Positions 1-11,985 of a stretch of 64,000 nt of DNA are shown piece after piece. This DNA comes from Sanghuangporus weigelae (taxonomy: Eukaryota; Basidiomycota; Agaricomycetes; Hymenochaetales; Hymenochaetaceae). Numbering within the stretch: position 1 is the first letter of the stretch; every line of letters starts with the position of its first letter. The notes beneath the pieces are model-generated. The model was not told the DNA's origin. It did not search any database and was given only the letters and a program-made list of their open reading frames with translations. Both the position numbers and the translations under genes were made by a program. The stretch lies in contig CP137323.1 in the NCBI GenBank assembly GCA_033182465.1, positions 248,001-312,000 on the forward strand, given 5' to 3'.

Positions 1-1787
1 GCTGTCGCCGACATGTCCTACTGTCTGACAACATCTCCTGAGTCATCTGGGTCGCCAAGGGCCGCTGCCGGAGCGCCCAGGTGAAATCTGAGAGCGGCAA
101 TGTGAGGGGGGCATCCAATAGCATGAAATATCGAGTATCTGCAATAATACAGGCGCCAGCGGAGTTGGGCTCGGCGGCGCAAGTCGGCGGCTTAGCACGC
201 CAACGTACCACATGCCTACCTTCCATACATGGTCTAATGGGGGCCGCCGCATTGGGGGGAAGTCGGGAAATGTCGGAGCCGATGATCGGAGACTAATATT
301 GCGTATATGAGACAAGGGGCGCATCAGTCAATGTCCCTGAGGTGTCTGATGCATCAGTGGCACTCAATACAGAGTGTGGGCAATCCCTAGTGACTAATAT
401 GAGTGGCTGGAGCGGCAGTGCTGCAGGGGACTGCTGGATCAGCACCAGATACGTTGTAATGAGACATGTAAGCACATATAACAATACATAACTCTCTAGG
501 CAATGGGGGACTGCTTGGTAAGCTGTAGGAGGTGTCGGCAAAGGTACCTGAGGATGTCTGAGTGTCCGCCGCATCAATCGGCGCCATGGGGGGCTGACTC
601 GGAGGCATCTAGAGTCGCCGCAAGGCTGTATGTATGGTAAATTGTAAGATCGGCAGCCTGTAGTCACCGAGGGATGTGTCCTATAGTGCCTGGTGCTGGG
701 TAGGAGTCGTCGGCAGACCTGTCTGAGTGTCGGAGAGCCATTGAAGGATCGATCTGGGCCTTAGGAGGGCGCCGCAGTATAGTACATATGCTGGAATCGG
801 TGGAAACGTGCTCAAATGGTGTCTCGAGTGCAGTAGGAGTATGCCCTCACACTCTGAGGTGTAGGCGGCACTGGGATATGGTATCTGTAGTGGGAGGGAG
901 TCATAGTATGAGTGTACTGGCACAGGAGGGGCCAGTGCACTACACCGCCAGCAGAACTTATGCAGTTCATGATATGCCTTGGACCATACACTACACCAAC
1001 CCGACACCTTAACACTGACATGCGAGTTATGCTTACACTTACTAGACCTCGAGATGAATTCCGAAGAGTCACATACCGAGCAGCCTACATCGCTCCAAGA
1101 GCAAAGATGCCACTCAATGACGGCAATAACATTGTTATGGAGTACTGACAATGGAGCATTCCATATTGGAACACCACCTCTATTGTCTCAGTCAGCAACT
1201 CCACAGAATTCTGTCATAGTGGAGACGACCTTAAAAAGATTGGAGCAGAGTGGAGCGAAGCACAGCAGGATGACAAAGGAACAGATGTAATGGTGGAGAA
1301 AGGTGGAGTAAAGTGGAGACAGGATGAGTAAGAAATAGGATAGAAAATGGAATATCTGGGAGCATAAATAGCTGTAGGATTAGGCCCTCATTTCCCCATC
1401 TTTCGATCCTCTTAACACATGGTGTAAAGTCCTAACCAGGCTATTACTATGTACTTTGTACTATCATGCCTCTTGGAAATCCCAATCTGCTTTTACTCTT
1501 ACCTCATATCTGAAAGTATCTCTAACTCGGACCACAACTAGGAAGGTTAGTAAAGGGACCACGTGGTACAGCTAGATGTGGGGTAGATAAGATCACCTCT
1601 GCACAACACACCGCTGCTTAGGCAAAAGGATCAAACCGGTGTAACCCCAGGCCTACTCCCTAACACCTCAGCAACTTCAGGATCAGTGACAATGCACTAA
1701 TGTAAGCACTAGGTCCTGGTGAAGTCTTGACATTTAGTGATAACTTCAGCGCATTCCATACCCAAGGGGGAAAACTCTTAACTTCTC
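1..1787. other. gene-free stretch, no gene recognised
   Basis: No open frame here resembles a known protein and no chain of exons could be built. The first ~1.2 kb is rich in recurring words of the type CTGAG(N)TGTC and GCCGC, which may be a decayed short-period repeat. A TATA-like ATAAATAG occurs near 1365, but no gene follows it that I can support. This could be decayed transposon sequence. Confidence 0.4.
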
Positions 1788-2250
1788 ATGGAAGAGCAGA
1801 TTAGGTACATACATCTTTTGTTATCTTTGCAAGTTGCAATTGTTTTCGCCTGGTGCTTCTGCCATAAGTTTATTGCCTCAGGAAACTCCAAGCAGCTCTA
1901 TGACCTAATTACAAATACACACACACCAAATCTCAATGATTTTTACAGACTGTTCCTCATCCTTGAGATGGACTACTATGGGAGTGAAAAGTGTGCTCTG
2001 CTCTTTGACCAACCAAATGTTTCACTAACCAGTGGCTCCAGTACTATTGGTAGTTCCAATACATTGAACATCTTTCTTGATCTGATAAATTGGGTTGAGA
2101 ATGGTCAGGCACCAGATGGCATGGTTAGTGTATTGATAGATGGGACAACTTTCCACACACAGTGTTGCTACCTAATAAGAAGTCAGTAGAATGGAAGCAA
2201 ATGGTTTTGTACAAATTTCTGAAAACAAGCATTTTTTTGAAGTCAAAATA
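1788..2250 (+). pseudogene. decayed 3' fragment of a tannase/feruloyl esterase gene
   Basis: The translation matches the last exon of the intact tannase-family gene at 8168-9949: NSKQLYDLI against NSKRLYDLV, DFYRLFLI in both, and DLINWVE followed by APD in both. The region that carries the catalytic His-Cys pair in the intact gene (GMGHCFGG) reads EMDYYGSE here, so both residues are lost. Upstream of about 1875 the frame reads through intron-like sequence ending in a plausible acceptor, so the open frame starts artificially. There is no exon 1, no signal peptide and no catalytic Cys-Ser pair. It lies on the opposite strand to the intact gene. A non-functional duplicate remnant is the best reading; function is very unlikely. 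Confidence 0.8.
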
Positions 2251-2389
2251 TGGCATGTTTTCCCCTTGCTGTGTTGCATCTCTGATATTTATGATGCTAT
2301 CTCTCTGAGCAAACCTTCAAAACAGGATTGACCATATCGCAATCATCGCCAAAAAGGTGTATCTTATGGACCAACTATCAAGAGGCAAG

Positions 2390-3243
2390 AAATATGATTC
2401 TACATGAGTAGACCTACATGCTTCCATACCTATTCGAGTGCAAATTCTCCAAGAAACCTGGGAACAAAATGACCTCAAGAACAAATGTTTTTTACGAGCA
2501 AATTATTTTATCGAAAATACCCAAACGATACTCTAACTTGACAGCTACAATCCTGCCCCCAGCCTCTCTTACAAGGTCCGCTCCGTTCATGCCTGCAATA
2601 CTGAGTTTTACATAGCTATAGAAACATATAAGGAAGTCATAAGTATTCTAGTAATGGTAGCTTCAATCACGACCAACTCATTCTCCACCATGAATCCAGT
2701 ACACAATTGGCATTTTCGGGTTCTGATTAATCTTCTCGAAGACATGAACGCTAATAAGTCTCAGTCGAAATCAGACACCGAGCATCTGATATAATTTACT
2801 AACTTAAAGAATAGGCAGTCCTCGACGATTGAGCTACAGTGCAAACGAGTTGAGTTGGCCTGGTTCTGGAAAGATTCTATGATTCTAGTTCCATCTCCCG
2901 CAGATGGGCATGCTGCAGGTTGTTTCTGGCTAGTTGCACACCCAAACTACGCATATGCGGTGGTAGCGCAGGTAATTGACAACGGAGCAAGCCTTGATCA
3001 AAGGTGGTTGTTTATTTACTTATTTTTTAAGTCGTCCCAAGAAATGTAATTCTTTTGCTCACCGATTGGGGGAGCGGCATAACGAATGCCAAAAAAGTTT
3101 ATGATTCCCGATGTGGAGTTGAAGTTCCGTTGATAGATGGCATATCCAAGGTCAACGAGTTGAGGAAACCCAGCTCTCACAGAAGAAACGTATCCCAGAC
3201 TCAGGGAAAATGGAATTGACTTTACTGCCTGACTCCAGCGCAT
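2390..3243 (-). pseudogene. decayed 5' half of a type-B carboxylesterase gene
   Basis: This copy runs parallel to the intact carboxylesterase at 3661-6029. The N-terminus (FPQLVDLGYAIYQ, FFGIRYAAPP) and the stretch around GMNGADLVREAG in the intact gene are clearly recognisable. Signs of decay: the oxyanion-hole HGGG reads HGGE, intron borders used by the intact gene are lost or altered, and homology fades near 2400, before the catalytic serine exon. A tandem duplication with later decay explains it. The 417 bp between it and the intact gene's stop shows nothing further that I can identify. Confidence 0.8.
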
Positions 3244-3660
3244 TGCGGTTGGGGATCAGATGAGAGCACTAGCTTCATTTTCTACTCCTGTAGCCGTACG
3301 TGGAAGGTGTCGTGCGCTCGAGCGAGAATAACAACGGTACCAGAAATAAAGAACAATAAACAATATCTGCCGCGCAGAACTGCCGAATAGGAGGCAGACA
3401 TCACTGTGCAAGAATATCTTGTATATGTGAATTTGATGGAGATGTATGGCAGGCACGCTTGAGAGACGAATTCCAGTAGAATAGCATGCAATCAATGTCC
3501 GGAGAGTCAGTTAAATCCTCCGGGTAGGTACTGGATGAGCATTGGTAACTATGGAATCAACTGCTTCAAATGAGTAGTGCTCGCGGATGTGACATAAATT
3601 GACGAGTCGGACCAGCGAGAGCCTAAGAACTCCATTGGGTGTTTCTGCACAGATCTGAAC

Positions 3661-6029
3661 CTATTGAGGAATAGAGGGAGCTACCGACTCCCAAAAACTG
3701 CATCGCTGGAGAAGACCAGAGTCCGTCGTAAACGGCCTAACATCTGCCTGGAAGTCCTCCGTCCTATTGAACAGCATCTCGGTGTTCCCACTGTTGAAGA
3801 CACTCCAGGTCGGAGTAATATCATCAGCCACGGGATGCATATTCGGGTCACCGAACTTGACGAAAGCCATAAATGATCCTGCGAAGGATGCAGAGAACTG
3901 TGCGTTTTGGAACGGGGGCCCCCTGGAAATTGATGATGTTATCAGAAAGATCATGATGCGTTCATGAAAACCTACGTGGTTCCTGGGAAATAGTACGCGA
4001 CGTCGTTGCCGTGCTGGCCGGGTGGTATTGCAAAAAGTCCCTATACACTACCAGTCACTTCAATTACTGGAGAAGTAAATGATTACAAATACCTTATGGG
4101 AACGGCCGGGAAAAGCGTTAAGGAGTCTATAAGTCGGACAAATGAAGATAGCTGGAACAAACAGTATAAGACACTGAGCCAAAGTACATTATAAGCCTCT
4201 CACATTCTCCCATGATGGCTATCGCTTGGTCGTTGACACTCTCTAGACCAATGTTCTCGTAGTTCTGCACTGCCATTTGGATTTGATCATCATCGAACAA
4301 CGGGAACAGCTGAGTAACGTAGTCTATGAGTGTTATCTCTGAGGAGAAGTTAGAGTTGACGAAGATCCCGCCCTCAAACGTATTGGTCATGGCCACAAAA
4401 CTGTTCTGATTTGTTACAAAATGAGATAAAATGTTGCCCAAACACATGAAATAGGTTACCTACCGCATTGAGGGTACCTCGCTCTATAGTCACAATAGGT
4501 CTTTCAACGATAAAATCTCCGTCAACGACTGGTACCATGACGAAAGTTCCGAAGAAACCAGATTCATTCACTTCTACGTTTGCTCCTTCAAGCGTCGCAG
4601 CGTCGACATTTACGAGACATTGGAATGTATCTGTGGCGTTGCTACATCTAAATAAAGTCCGATTAAACCACATCATAACACTTCATATATTCAGCACACT
4701 CACCCTGTGAGCTGCACGACCTCTGAGTAAAGTTTCTTGGATCAAGCAGTAAATACTAGCTAGATCATGACGATATTCAGTTGCTCACCTCAGGCACAGG
4801 GTCGTCGAAGTTATACTGAGACGGCAAGAATGTTGAGCTCGTCGTGGCTTGATGAAATAGGGGAGGTTGAGTGTTACCACCGTGAGCAACTAGATGCTGC
4901 AGCACAGATCCAGCACCTCATCGTTACTCCGCCGTTAGCAAAAGAGCTCTTGTAAACACAGAAATCAATAGGGGCCTACCAGCCGACTCTCCCCAGATGG
5001 TAACTTGATTCGGGTCCCCACCGAATAAATGGATCTTAAGAAGAAAGACACAGACTAAATAACTTATCTGGTGTCTATAAACTAGTATGCTTACAAACTG
5101 CTGTATCCACTGAAGCGCAAATTGTTGATCAACTTGGACAAGATCAGCTCATATAAAGACTTCGCGAATACAAAGACTCACGTAAACCGGCATTCAATGC
5201 TCCGTTCTTCTTAACCTCTGCGCCAGGTAGGAAGCCTGGGAACAGCACAACATCAGAGGTAGATTTGCCTCAAATGATTCATCTTTCGCACCAAAGACTC
5301 CTAGACGGTATTCCAACTCGACAGCGACTACTCCGCCTCCTGCTTCTCTTACAAGATCCGCCCCATTCATACCTGCTGTGCTAAGCGCGACATAGCTGAG
5401 GCAGTCGAAATGGTCATCCCTTTGCGCTTATCTCAGTATTACGGGTTGACTTACCCACCGCCATGGATCCAGAACACGACCGGCATTCTGGCAATTGGAT
5501 TGATCGGACCAGAGACATGTACACTGCTCAAAAGAGGTAAGGCGAGCTTTTCCCAACGTGCCTAAAATAAAACTGACTTCAGGAACAGACAGTCCTCAAT
5601 TAAATGAGGAACAATTTGTCGACGCGTATTTGTAGATTGGCGTGTGTCGGAAGACAGATCACGGAAGGGCGTCGCGATCTGATTCCCCTGGCCGGCAGAG
5701 GGACATGCTGGAGGCTGTGTATTGGCTAGTTGTACGCCTAAAGAGCGCATATTTGGAGGCGCTGCTGGCTTTTGGAAGCGAAGCTCGCCTAGAAAGTGCG
5801 AGACGAATGAAGAGATCAGCGATATTCATGTTTCACTTGCAGAGACTAGCTGACCTGTTGGTGGAGAAGCGTAGCGGATGCTGAAGAAATCCGTTACGTT
5901 CGAAGTGGAGTTGAATGTTCCTTGGTACAGTGCATATCCAAGATCGACAATTTGAGGAGAATCGGCGAGAACAGGAGAAAACAGACCAACCACGAGGAGT
6001 AACACGCTCAACGCTTGGAAGTAGAACAT
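3661..6029 (-). CDS. secreted type-B carboxylesterase (lipase/cholinesterase-like family)
   Basis: Hydrolyses carboxylic esters outside the cell; the exact substrate is not readable. The start gives a hydrophobic signal peptide (MFYFQALSVLLLVVGLFSPVLA) followed by the family N-terminus VDLGYALYQG...IRYASPPTG. Splicing by eye gives about a dozen exons in one continuous frame. It contains EDCLFLNV, the oxyanion hole HGGG at about residue 149, the nucleophile elbow GESAG with Ser near residue 234, and the catalytic His in GQHGNDVAYYF near the C-terminus. The length, roughly 540 residues, is normal for the family. Introns are mostly 50-60 bp, with one or two small exons. A damaged paralogue lies just downstream and a tannase-family gene upstream, which suggests a local set of secreted esterases. 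Splice positions are hand-derived, so small exon errors are possible. Confidence 0.88.
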
Positions 6030-7091
6030 TGTCGACGATGCCCAGGTCTCAAGGAGAAAGAAACACTACTGCCTTTTGTACTGCTGGTGCACGCTGTTGA
6101 TCGGGTGACCGGCGCATGATGAGAACTGATGCAGATACGCTTGGTAGCAGAGAGATGCGTAATGACCAGCAACTTGCTATCTTTAAGCTCTTATTCGCAT
6201 GGTACGGAGGCAGAAAGCCGTTATTGATTGGTTTAAGCGACAGGAATGACTTCTCCGGTGAAAACGTTTGAAGAGCGCATCTGGCTTTCGAGGAGCAGCC
6301 AATAGGAAGATGCTCTCAGCCCCGATCAAGATCACAGGGTACTCTGAAATATTCCGGGTGGGATAGAGGAATGCTAGATTCCACGTATTGACGATAATTA
6401 TATCCTGCAGCTTGGAGAGAATTAACTGTACGTCTCGTTGTATTGTTTCAGCCTCTGGAGAGAAGGATGACTGTAGACGATGGAAATTTACCAAGTTTAA
6501 CCCTTTTGGAGCTTGCTACTGAAATGGAAGATATATGGCCTGCAGCTGAGTCCATGAGTACTACTTGCTTCCTTATCCGTCAAATCTTCCCTCCTGAGTC
6601 CTGAGAAGTTGCGAGTTCTAGAGCGAGTCGGACGCTGGCACCTGTAGATGGGACAATAACGATTTCCCTTCAAGAGTCTTTTCATCAGCAGTAGATTTAT
6701 TCAAGACCGTTCGAATAAGACCGTTCGAATATCAGAGGATAAGGATACTCTTGACTTGACACACGAAACGGTAAAAAAGTCCTTATGTAACGGCCTCCGA
6801 TAATCACTGACGTAACTATTCCTTTTACGTCGATGCGCACGAATATATTTGTGATCGATCAAGCTCTCTCTCAGCTCTGGTCGTTCATTCATTTTATTAG
6901 CTACAAAAGACTTCTTCAGGTCTGTATTTATCTGCTGCGCCCATGCATCAATTCTCTTGCGAATAATCTTGTATCTAGAGGAAACATCACGAGGGAAAAA
7001 GGAAGAAGCACCTCTAACCGAAACGCTGCTTAGGCGAACGCTTCGGCTCTTCAAGTACCACCAGACCAATCGGCACAGGCCCACACGATGT
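6030..7091. other. intergenic, no gene recognised
   Basis: Lies between the carboxylesterase start and the profilin stop. Short open frames occur on the minus strand but none resembles a known protein or joins into a plausible gene. It should hold the carboxylesterase promoter and the profilin 3' UTR. Confidence 0.4.
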
Positions 7092-7782
7092 CTAGTAATT
7101 GACTGATTTGAGGTAATCCGCGAGCTTCTCGACGACGGTCGTCGCTTCTCCGGCCTGCACTGGTGCAGCATATTCTGTGACGAGCACAGCCTGATTCGTC
7201 TTCACCAGCACGCACCCGTCCGCCTATATATAACAAAAGGTGAAATCCGTAAAGATATGTGCATTCATGTTACGCAATCAGGTCGATAAAGTGAATGTTA
7301 TCAGCTTGAGTGAGCTCCAGAAGAGGATAGACAGACGTACACCCTTCTTCCCATACACATGCTGGTCAGTAGCCTGCAAAGTGAAGAATTTCTGTCCCGC
7401 AAGCTTGATGCCATGTGCTTGCGTTTCTGATGGATTCGTGAACGCGTTGATTGCAGCTTTTTGTTCGTCTGCCGTTAGCTGTGCCGGATGCATCATCGAA
7501 TAAACGAGCAATCGGGTGAGAAAATTCATGAAAAACCGGGTCAGACAATGGGCAACGGAAGCACAGAAACAACCAAGCACATACGTTGTAACCCGCTGAT
7601 GCTGCCCATACACCTCCTTGCAGACCGAGAATAGCAGCTTTCGAGATCCTGCCAGTTCCAACAAGGTTGTCGTCAACGTATGCTAATCCACATTGTATCG
7701 CAGCACAGACAGGAGTGTTGGCTTGGTAAGTATATGCGCATTCTTCCATCCACGGATGGCCTACTGACCTTGCCAAGACATA
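7092..7782 (-). CDS. PFY1: profilin
   Basis: Profilin binds actin monomers, poly-proline ligands and phosphoinositides and controls actin assembly in the cytoplasm. Four exons splice to about 126 residues, the normal size. Exon 1 encodes only MSWQ plus one base, a typical tiny first exon. Exon 2 gives AYVDDNLVGTGRISKAAILG...GVWAASAGYN, exon 3 LTADEQKAAI...GIKLAGQKFFTL...VYGKKG, and exon 4 ADGCVLVKT...GEATTVVEKLADYLKSVNY. The N-terminal W...Y and the C-terminal helix, which form the poly-proline groove in known profilins, are present. All three introns have GT...AG borders. Nothing odd is seen. It sits between two secreted esterase genes without functional connection. Identification is strong from whole-length resemblance. 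Confidence 0.95.
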
Positions 7783-8167
7783 CTCTTTCTTAGCTAGCAG
7801 ATGATTAGGTGAAGATGAGTAGAAAGTCCAAAGACGATGGTCGAGAAAGCACAGCTTCGTGAAGGTAAAGAGAAGGACAGACTCGATGCAGAGATCTTGA
7901 TAGTCATCTTTCAGCCACCTGTAATAGGTAACCTGAGTCACGTGAACTTGCGAGTCTGCATTTTTACTATATTTTGTTACTAAATAAATTATGATTTATT
8001 TTGTGCCGAACTCGCCGCGATTTTATCTCAACGGTCATTATTCATACTGACACTAACATCCGGATCTACAACATAAGTCTGGGGGCATTTCTTTCCGTAA
8101 AAAATAGATAAACCACTAAAATAGGGGAACATATTTAAGACATCTCATTCAACGGGGACGTCAGCCC
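7783..8167. other. intergenic, profilin promoter side
   Basis: AT-rich 385-bp gap between the profilin start and the tannase stop; no coding signal seen. It should hold the profilin promoter and the tannase 3' UTR. Confidence 0.4.
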
Positions 8168-9949
8168 TCATGAAGATCCATCAATAGGGACGCAAGTGTA
8201 TTCGCTCCCATTCCAAACGCTTCTCTGTGGGTAGCGACAATGAGTACGGAAGATTGTTCCGTCCGATGAAACACCCGTTATCGTGTCGGGAGCCCCGTCA
8301 CCCTCGACCCAGTTGATCAGATCGTTCCAAATATCTGTTGCCTGGCGCGTCGTGACATTCGTGCCGGTGCCGTTGGTAGATCCAGCTTGTGGTTGAGGTA
8401 TCGTTCCGTTTTCTTGGCCAAAGTTAACCGCACCTCTTCCACCGAAGCAGTGACCCATTCCAGGAATGAGGAAGAGTCTGTAGAAGTCATCGAGGTTCGA
8501 TTCTCCAAGTGTGTTCGCAACAAGATCATACAAGCGTTTTGAGTTAAGGCCAGAGATAATCTGAACAAGAGAAGATAAGAGAACATGAATTCTTCATAAC
8601 TGGACGGGAACATACGGGGTCAGCTCGTCCGTGGTATGTGATGAGTTTACCACCACGTTCGCGGAATGCAGAAAGGTCACCGCTCCAGGTCGAGATGTTG
8701 CCCGGATCAAGAGCATCCATTTCATAAATGTCATTGATCCCGAACTGACCGTAGTCGAAATTCACATCATTGGTAACGACATAACGCATCCAATCCTGAT
8801 TTTCAAGATTCGTCAATCTAGCAGCAGAAAGAGTAAAAATACAGACAGAGGCCTTACGTATGGGTAACTGAAAGGCACTCCACTGAATATCAGATCCGCA
8901 CCCATACTGGATTCGGCTCCAGGCTCGTAGCGAGGGTACAAGAGCGTGTTGTTGTTTCCGTACAATGGAGCATATATAAGACGGAGTGCTTCGACTTGTT
9001 CCATCGTAACGCAACTATCTGTGCTGTTTGAAGCTGAGCTGCAGAGTAACTGTTCTGGCCTGAATTGGCAATCGTCCGGTTCCGTTATGATGCCGTCGAC
9101 AACGCCGTCGAAGCCGTCGCATTGATTGAATATCTCCTGGGAGATTACGTTCCAGAGATCGCTCGGGATAAAGCTGGCACTAGTGTTTCCGGGCGCTCCG
9201 ATGAACCGCTGGAGCATGGCGCCCCATCCAGTCAAATGGTTGAAATTCGTTGCTGGAGAGCCTGCCAAGATACCGTCGAAGTCTTCTGGGTAATGTAAGG
9301 CGGCATAAATTCCTTGTCTACCTCCCGTCGAGCATCCCACGTAATATGAACTATTCTGAGACTGCCCATAGTAGGTGCTAACGAGTTGCTTGCCGACAAG
9401 TGTCTCTGTGTGGACAGCCCGGGAGGTGAAATCCGCAAGAACCTCCGTATTGTTCGCGAAGTATACACCGGTATCACCATCATGGCCATTGTTCGACGCG
9501 ATGGCTGCAAAACCCTTAGAACTCCCGGTATGGAGATTGTCATAGTCAATGCCTGAGAAATCAAATGTCAAAAAGTATCGCGTCCAATAGTAAGCATAAG
9601 TAAACGCACATCCACCGAGACCACCATTCCCGAGGGCAACAAACCTCTGATTCCAATCGTCCGGTAACCACGCTTCGCCAGTGATAGCAGAGATATCGGA
9701 TGTGTTCACCACATATTGTATGCGGCACAAAGACACGTTCACCGTTGCTTGTGTTTCGCAAGTACCGAGCGTGCTCACGGTCGCTGGGCTATCGTAGTAC
9801 GTGGCATTCAGAACGGTCGTGTTGAGGCTCGAGAACTCGGTGGTGGCCAAGGCAGTGCAAGCTGTCGAGTTAGCTGCCTGCGCACCGGTTGCGAGCAGCC
9901 CCAGCACGACGCCGATGAAAGTTGACAGACGAAGACAGATTTTGGACAT
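8168..9949 (-). CDS. secreted tannase / feruloyl esterase family protein
   Basis: Hydrolyses ester bonds of phenolic acids (galloyl or feruloyl esters) in plant material; which of the two cannot be told from sequence alone. A clear signal peptide ends near residue 25 (LLATGAQA). Three exons (9949-8858, 8795-8616, 8560-8168) give 554 residues, usual for the family. The catalytic Cys-Ser pair sits in YVGCSTGGRQG (residues 206-207), the Asp in HGRADP near 423, and the His-Cys pair in PGMGHCFGG (461-462). This is the CS-D-HC arrangement, with a disulphide holding the triad, known for this family. Several N-x-S/T sites fit secretion. The exon 1-2 junction was chosen because it restores YPYDWMRYVV; a nearer acceptor leads at once to a stop. 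A decayed 3' copy lies at 1788-2250. Confidence 0.93.
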
Positions 9950-9987
9950 TTCCGACTAGTCTGTCCAAAACGCAAGGACCCCCTGCA

Positions 9988-9996
9988 GTATTTAAA
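9988..9996 (-). promoter_or_regulatory. TATA-like box of the tannase gene
   Basis: TTTAAATAC on the minus strand, about 40 bp upstream of the start codon at 9949. The position would place transcription start very close to the ATG, giving a short 5' UTR. Based on motif and spacing only. Confidence 0.35.
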
Positions 9997-11985
9997 GCGA
10001 TGCATCGTCGTGCCGTGCTAGCGACGGCCCCCGCTGTAATATATTTCAGACAAAAGATTCTTGCGGCCAGAAGCGACATCTTGCTTCTGCGCGGATCCTG
10101 TGACGGCAAAATTTGCGATGCGATGAAACAAAAATGGGTGATGTTGCGACGGCCGATCGTGACGGTCAAACTTGAGTCAACAACGCGACGCGCGTCGGTC
10201 CCGTGTTCTCGGCACGTGTACTGACAAAGCCTGTCGAGCAATGAGCTGAACTTGTATCCGCTACTTGATGCCATCATTTATCAACAAATCTGATCCATCT
10301 CACAAATTCCAATCCAGAGTCATTTCCTCTTTTCGATTCTCCCTCGCGCAATCACAAGTCGGCGATTTAAGAATGCTTCCATTTCTCTCTCTAATTACTC
10401 CCGTGGTCAGGCGATACGGTAAGCGGTTTGCACGCATGCGATCTTTCCGGTCCCGATATTCTTTGAGACTCAACGCATGCTGCGCAGCAATGCCCCCATT
10501 TTCAGTTCCTTCTCCACTGTGCTCTGATGGGCTCCTCTGCGCTTCGGATGGTTCTATACATGCTGCGTCGTCGTTCGGAATATGAATTAGGATTATTCTC
10601 GAGCCACGGCTCAGAGTACCGTTCATATTCATGATATTGCTTCTACTGTAGCACAGCACACTTCTTTGCGGTGCCATTCTAAACCATGGCTCCCATACTA
10701 TTCGGACTGTCTATCCAACGAGTATTTGTACCCGTAGTCCTTCTTCTGGCGACTCAATATGTTCCAGGGCGTATTCGGCGAAATGCGCAAGACATGACAA
10801 TTAATTTGTTCATGTCTTTTCTCACCTACGGTCGTCTGGAGTAGCCTACTCCAGATAAACCACCCCGATGTGTTAAAGACTCGCTAATTGCAAGACATGA
10901 AACCATTGGCCATCACTTTTTTGCAACATATTTTCCAGATCGGAATGCAGTGGCTGTTTGCGGACGTCGCGTAAGTGATTGGGCCGTTGTTACATTCGGA
11001 CTTCAATGCACGGTATCTCCTCGTAGTTCGAGTTTTCAAAGAAGAACCGCCGGGACCCACCATGCACGACGATCTTCTTCATTGCCACTAGTACTGTGTA
11101 GATAACTCAGGATCGATCATTATCAGCGCAGCCATGCTCAGATACTCGGATGAAGTCCTTCACTTTCCATCCAGCAGACTCGACATTCATACCTGTTATT
11201 TAAACATCATACGGAGGGGTGCGAACCAATGGACGGGTACAGATGAAATATGTTGCGCATAGCCAGCCGTGTCTGAAACAACATATTCGTCAGTATCCAT
11301 GCGGTTTAGAATCGCTTGTTTCACAGAGAACTCATAGGATCCCGCATGCAGACAGCAAATCCAATGTTATGGCAATACAGTATACGGAGGCATTGGTCAT
11401 GTATCCTGACTGAGAATCCCGTCAGACCGACAAACCAGCCTCATACATGTAAATCTTTTTTGCCGCGCTAATTGGGCCTTTTCTTTACAGATTCTGTCAC
11501 ATTCTGAAGGGAAATGTTCTCTGCTGCTGTGCTCTCATCTTTAGAGCCCTGTGCATGGTTTATACCAGTGGAGGGTCTAAGGATGGGTTTCGTCTTTGCC
11601 CGTGGCATTTTTCAAACGTTCTCTCGCGTTTGGTTCTATCCTCTCACTCAAGCCATATTACTTCGCTTACTCGTCCTGCACAGGAATTACTCAGAAGGCG
11701 AGGCATTACCAACGTGTCCATCATGATAGAAAGCAAAACAGCCCTCTCCCTTTCTCTTCTTCCAACCACCACCATCTCTGTCTTCCAAGTGAGGGCATCG
11801 ACTTAGGTGGCACCACGGCGATAAGTAGCATATCGAGCTTAACAGGTATGCTGAGCCTGGGAACATCGCCCGCTACAAACGAGCTCTCAACTGAGCCTAA
11901 CAACTGGTACTTAAGTAATGCACATATCTTCCCATGTTGAGTCGCTTACTGATGACAAATGTCAGGGATCTACTGATAGTACCCG
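9997..11985. other. gene-free stretch of about 2 kb
   Basis: No recognisable protein on either strand. A minus-strand open frame of about 125 codons at 10300-10677 and one at 9870-10277 overlapping the tannase start have no features I can name. The right end grades into the N-terminal part of the decayed CHAT-TPR gene. Confidence 0.4.

Noticed and set aside
9870-10277. 135-codon minus-strand frame overlapping the tannase start
   Set aside because: It overlaps the signal peptide region in another frame and shows no protein features; the tannase frame is clearly the real one.
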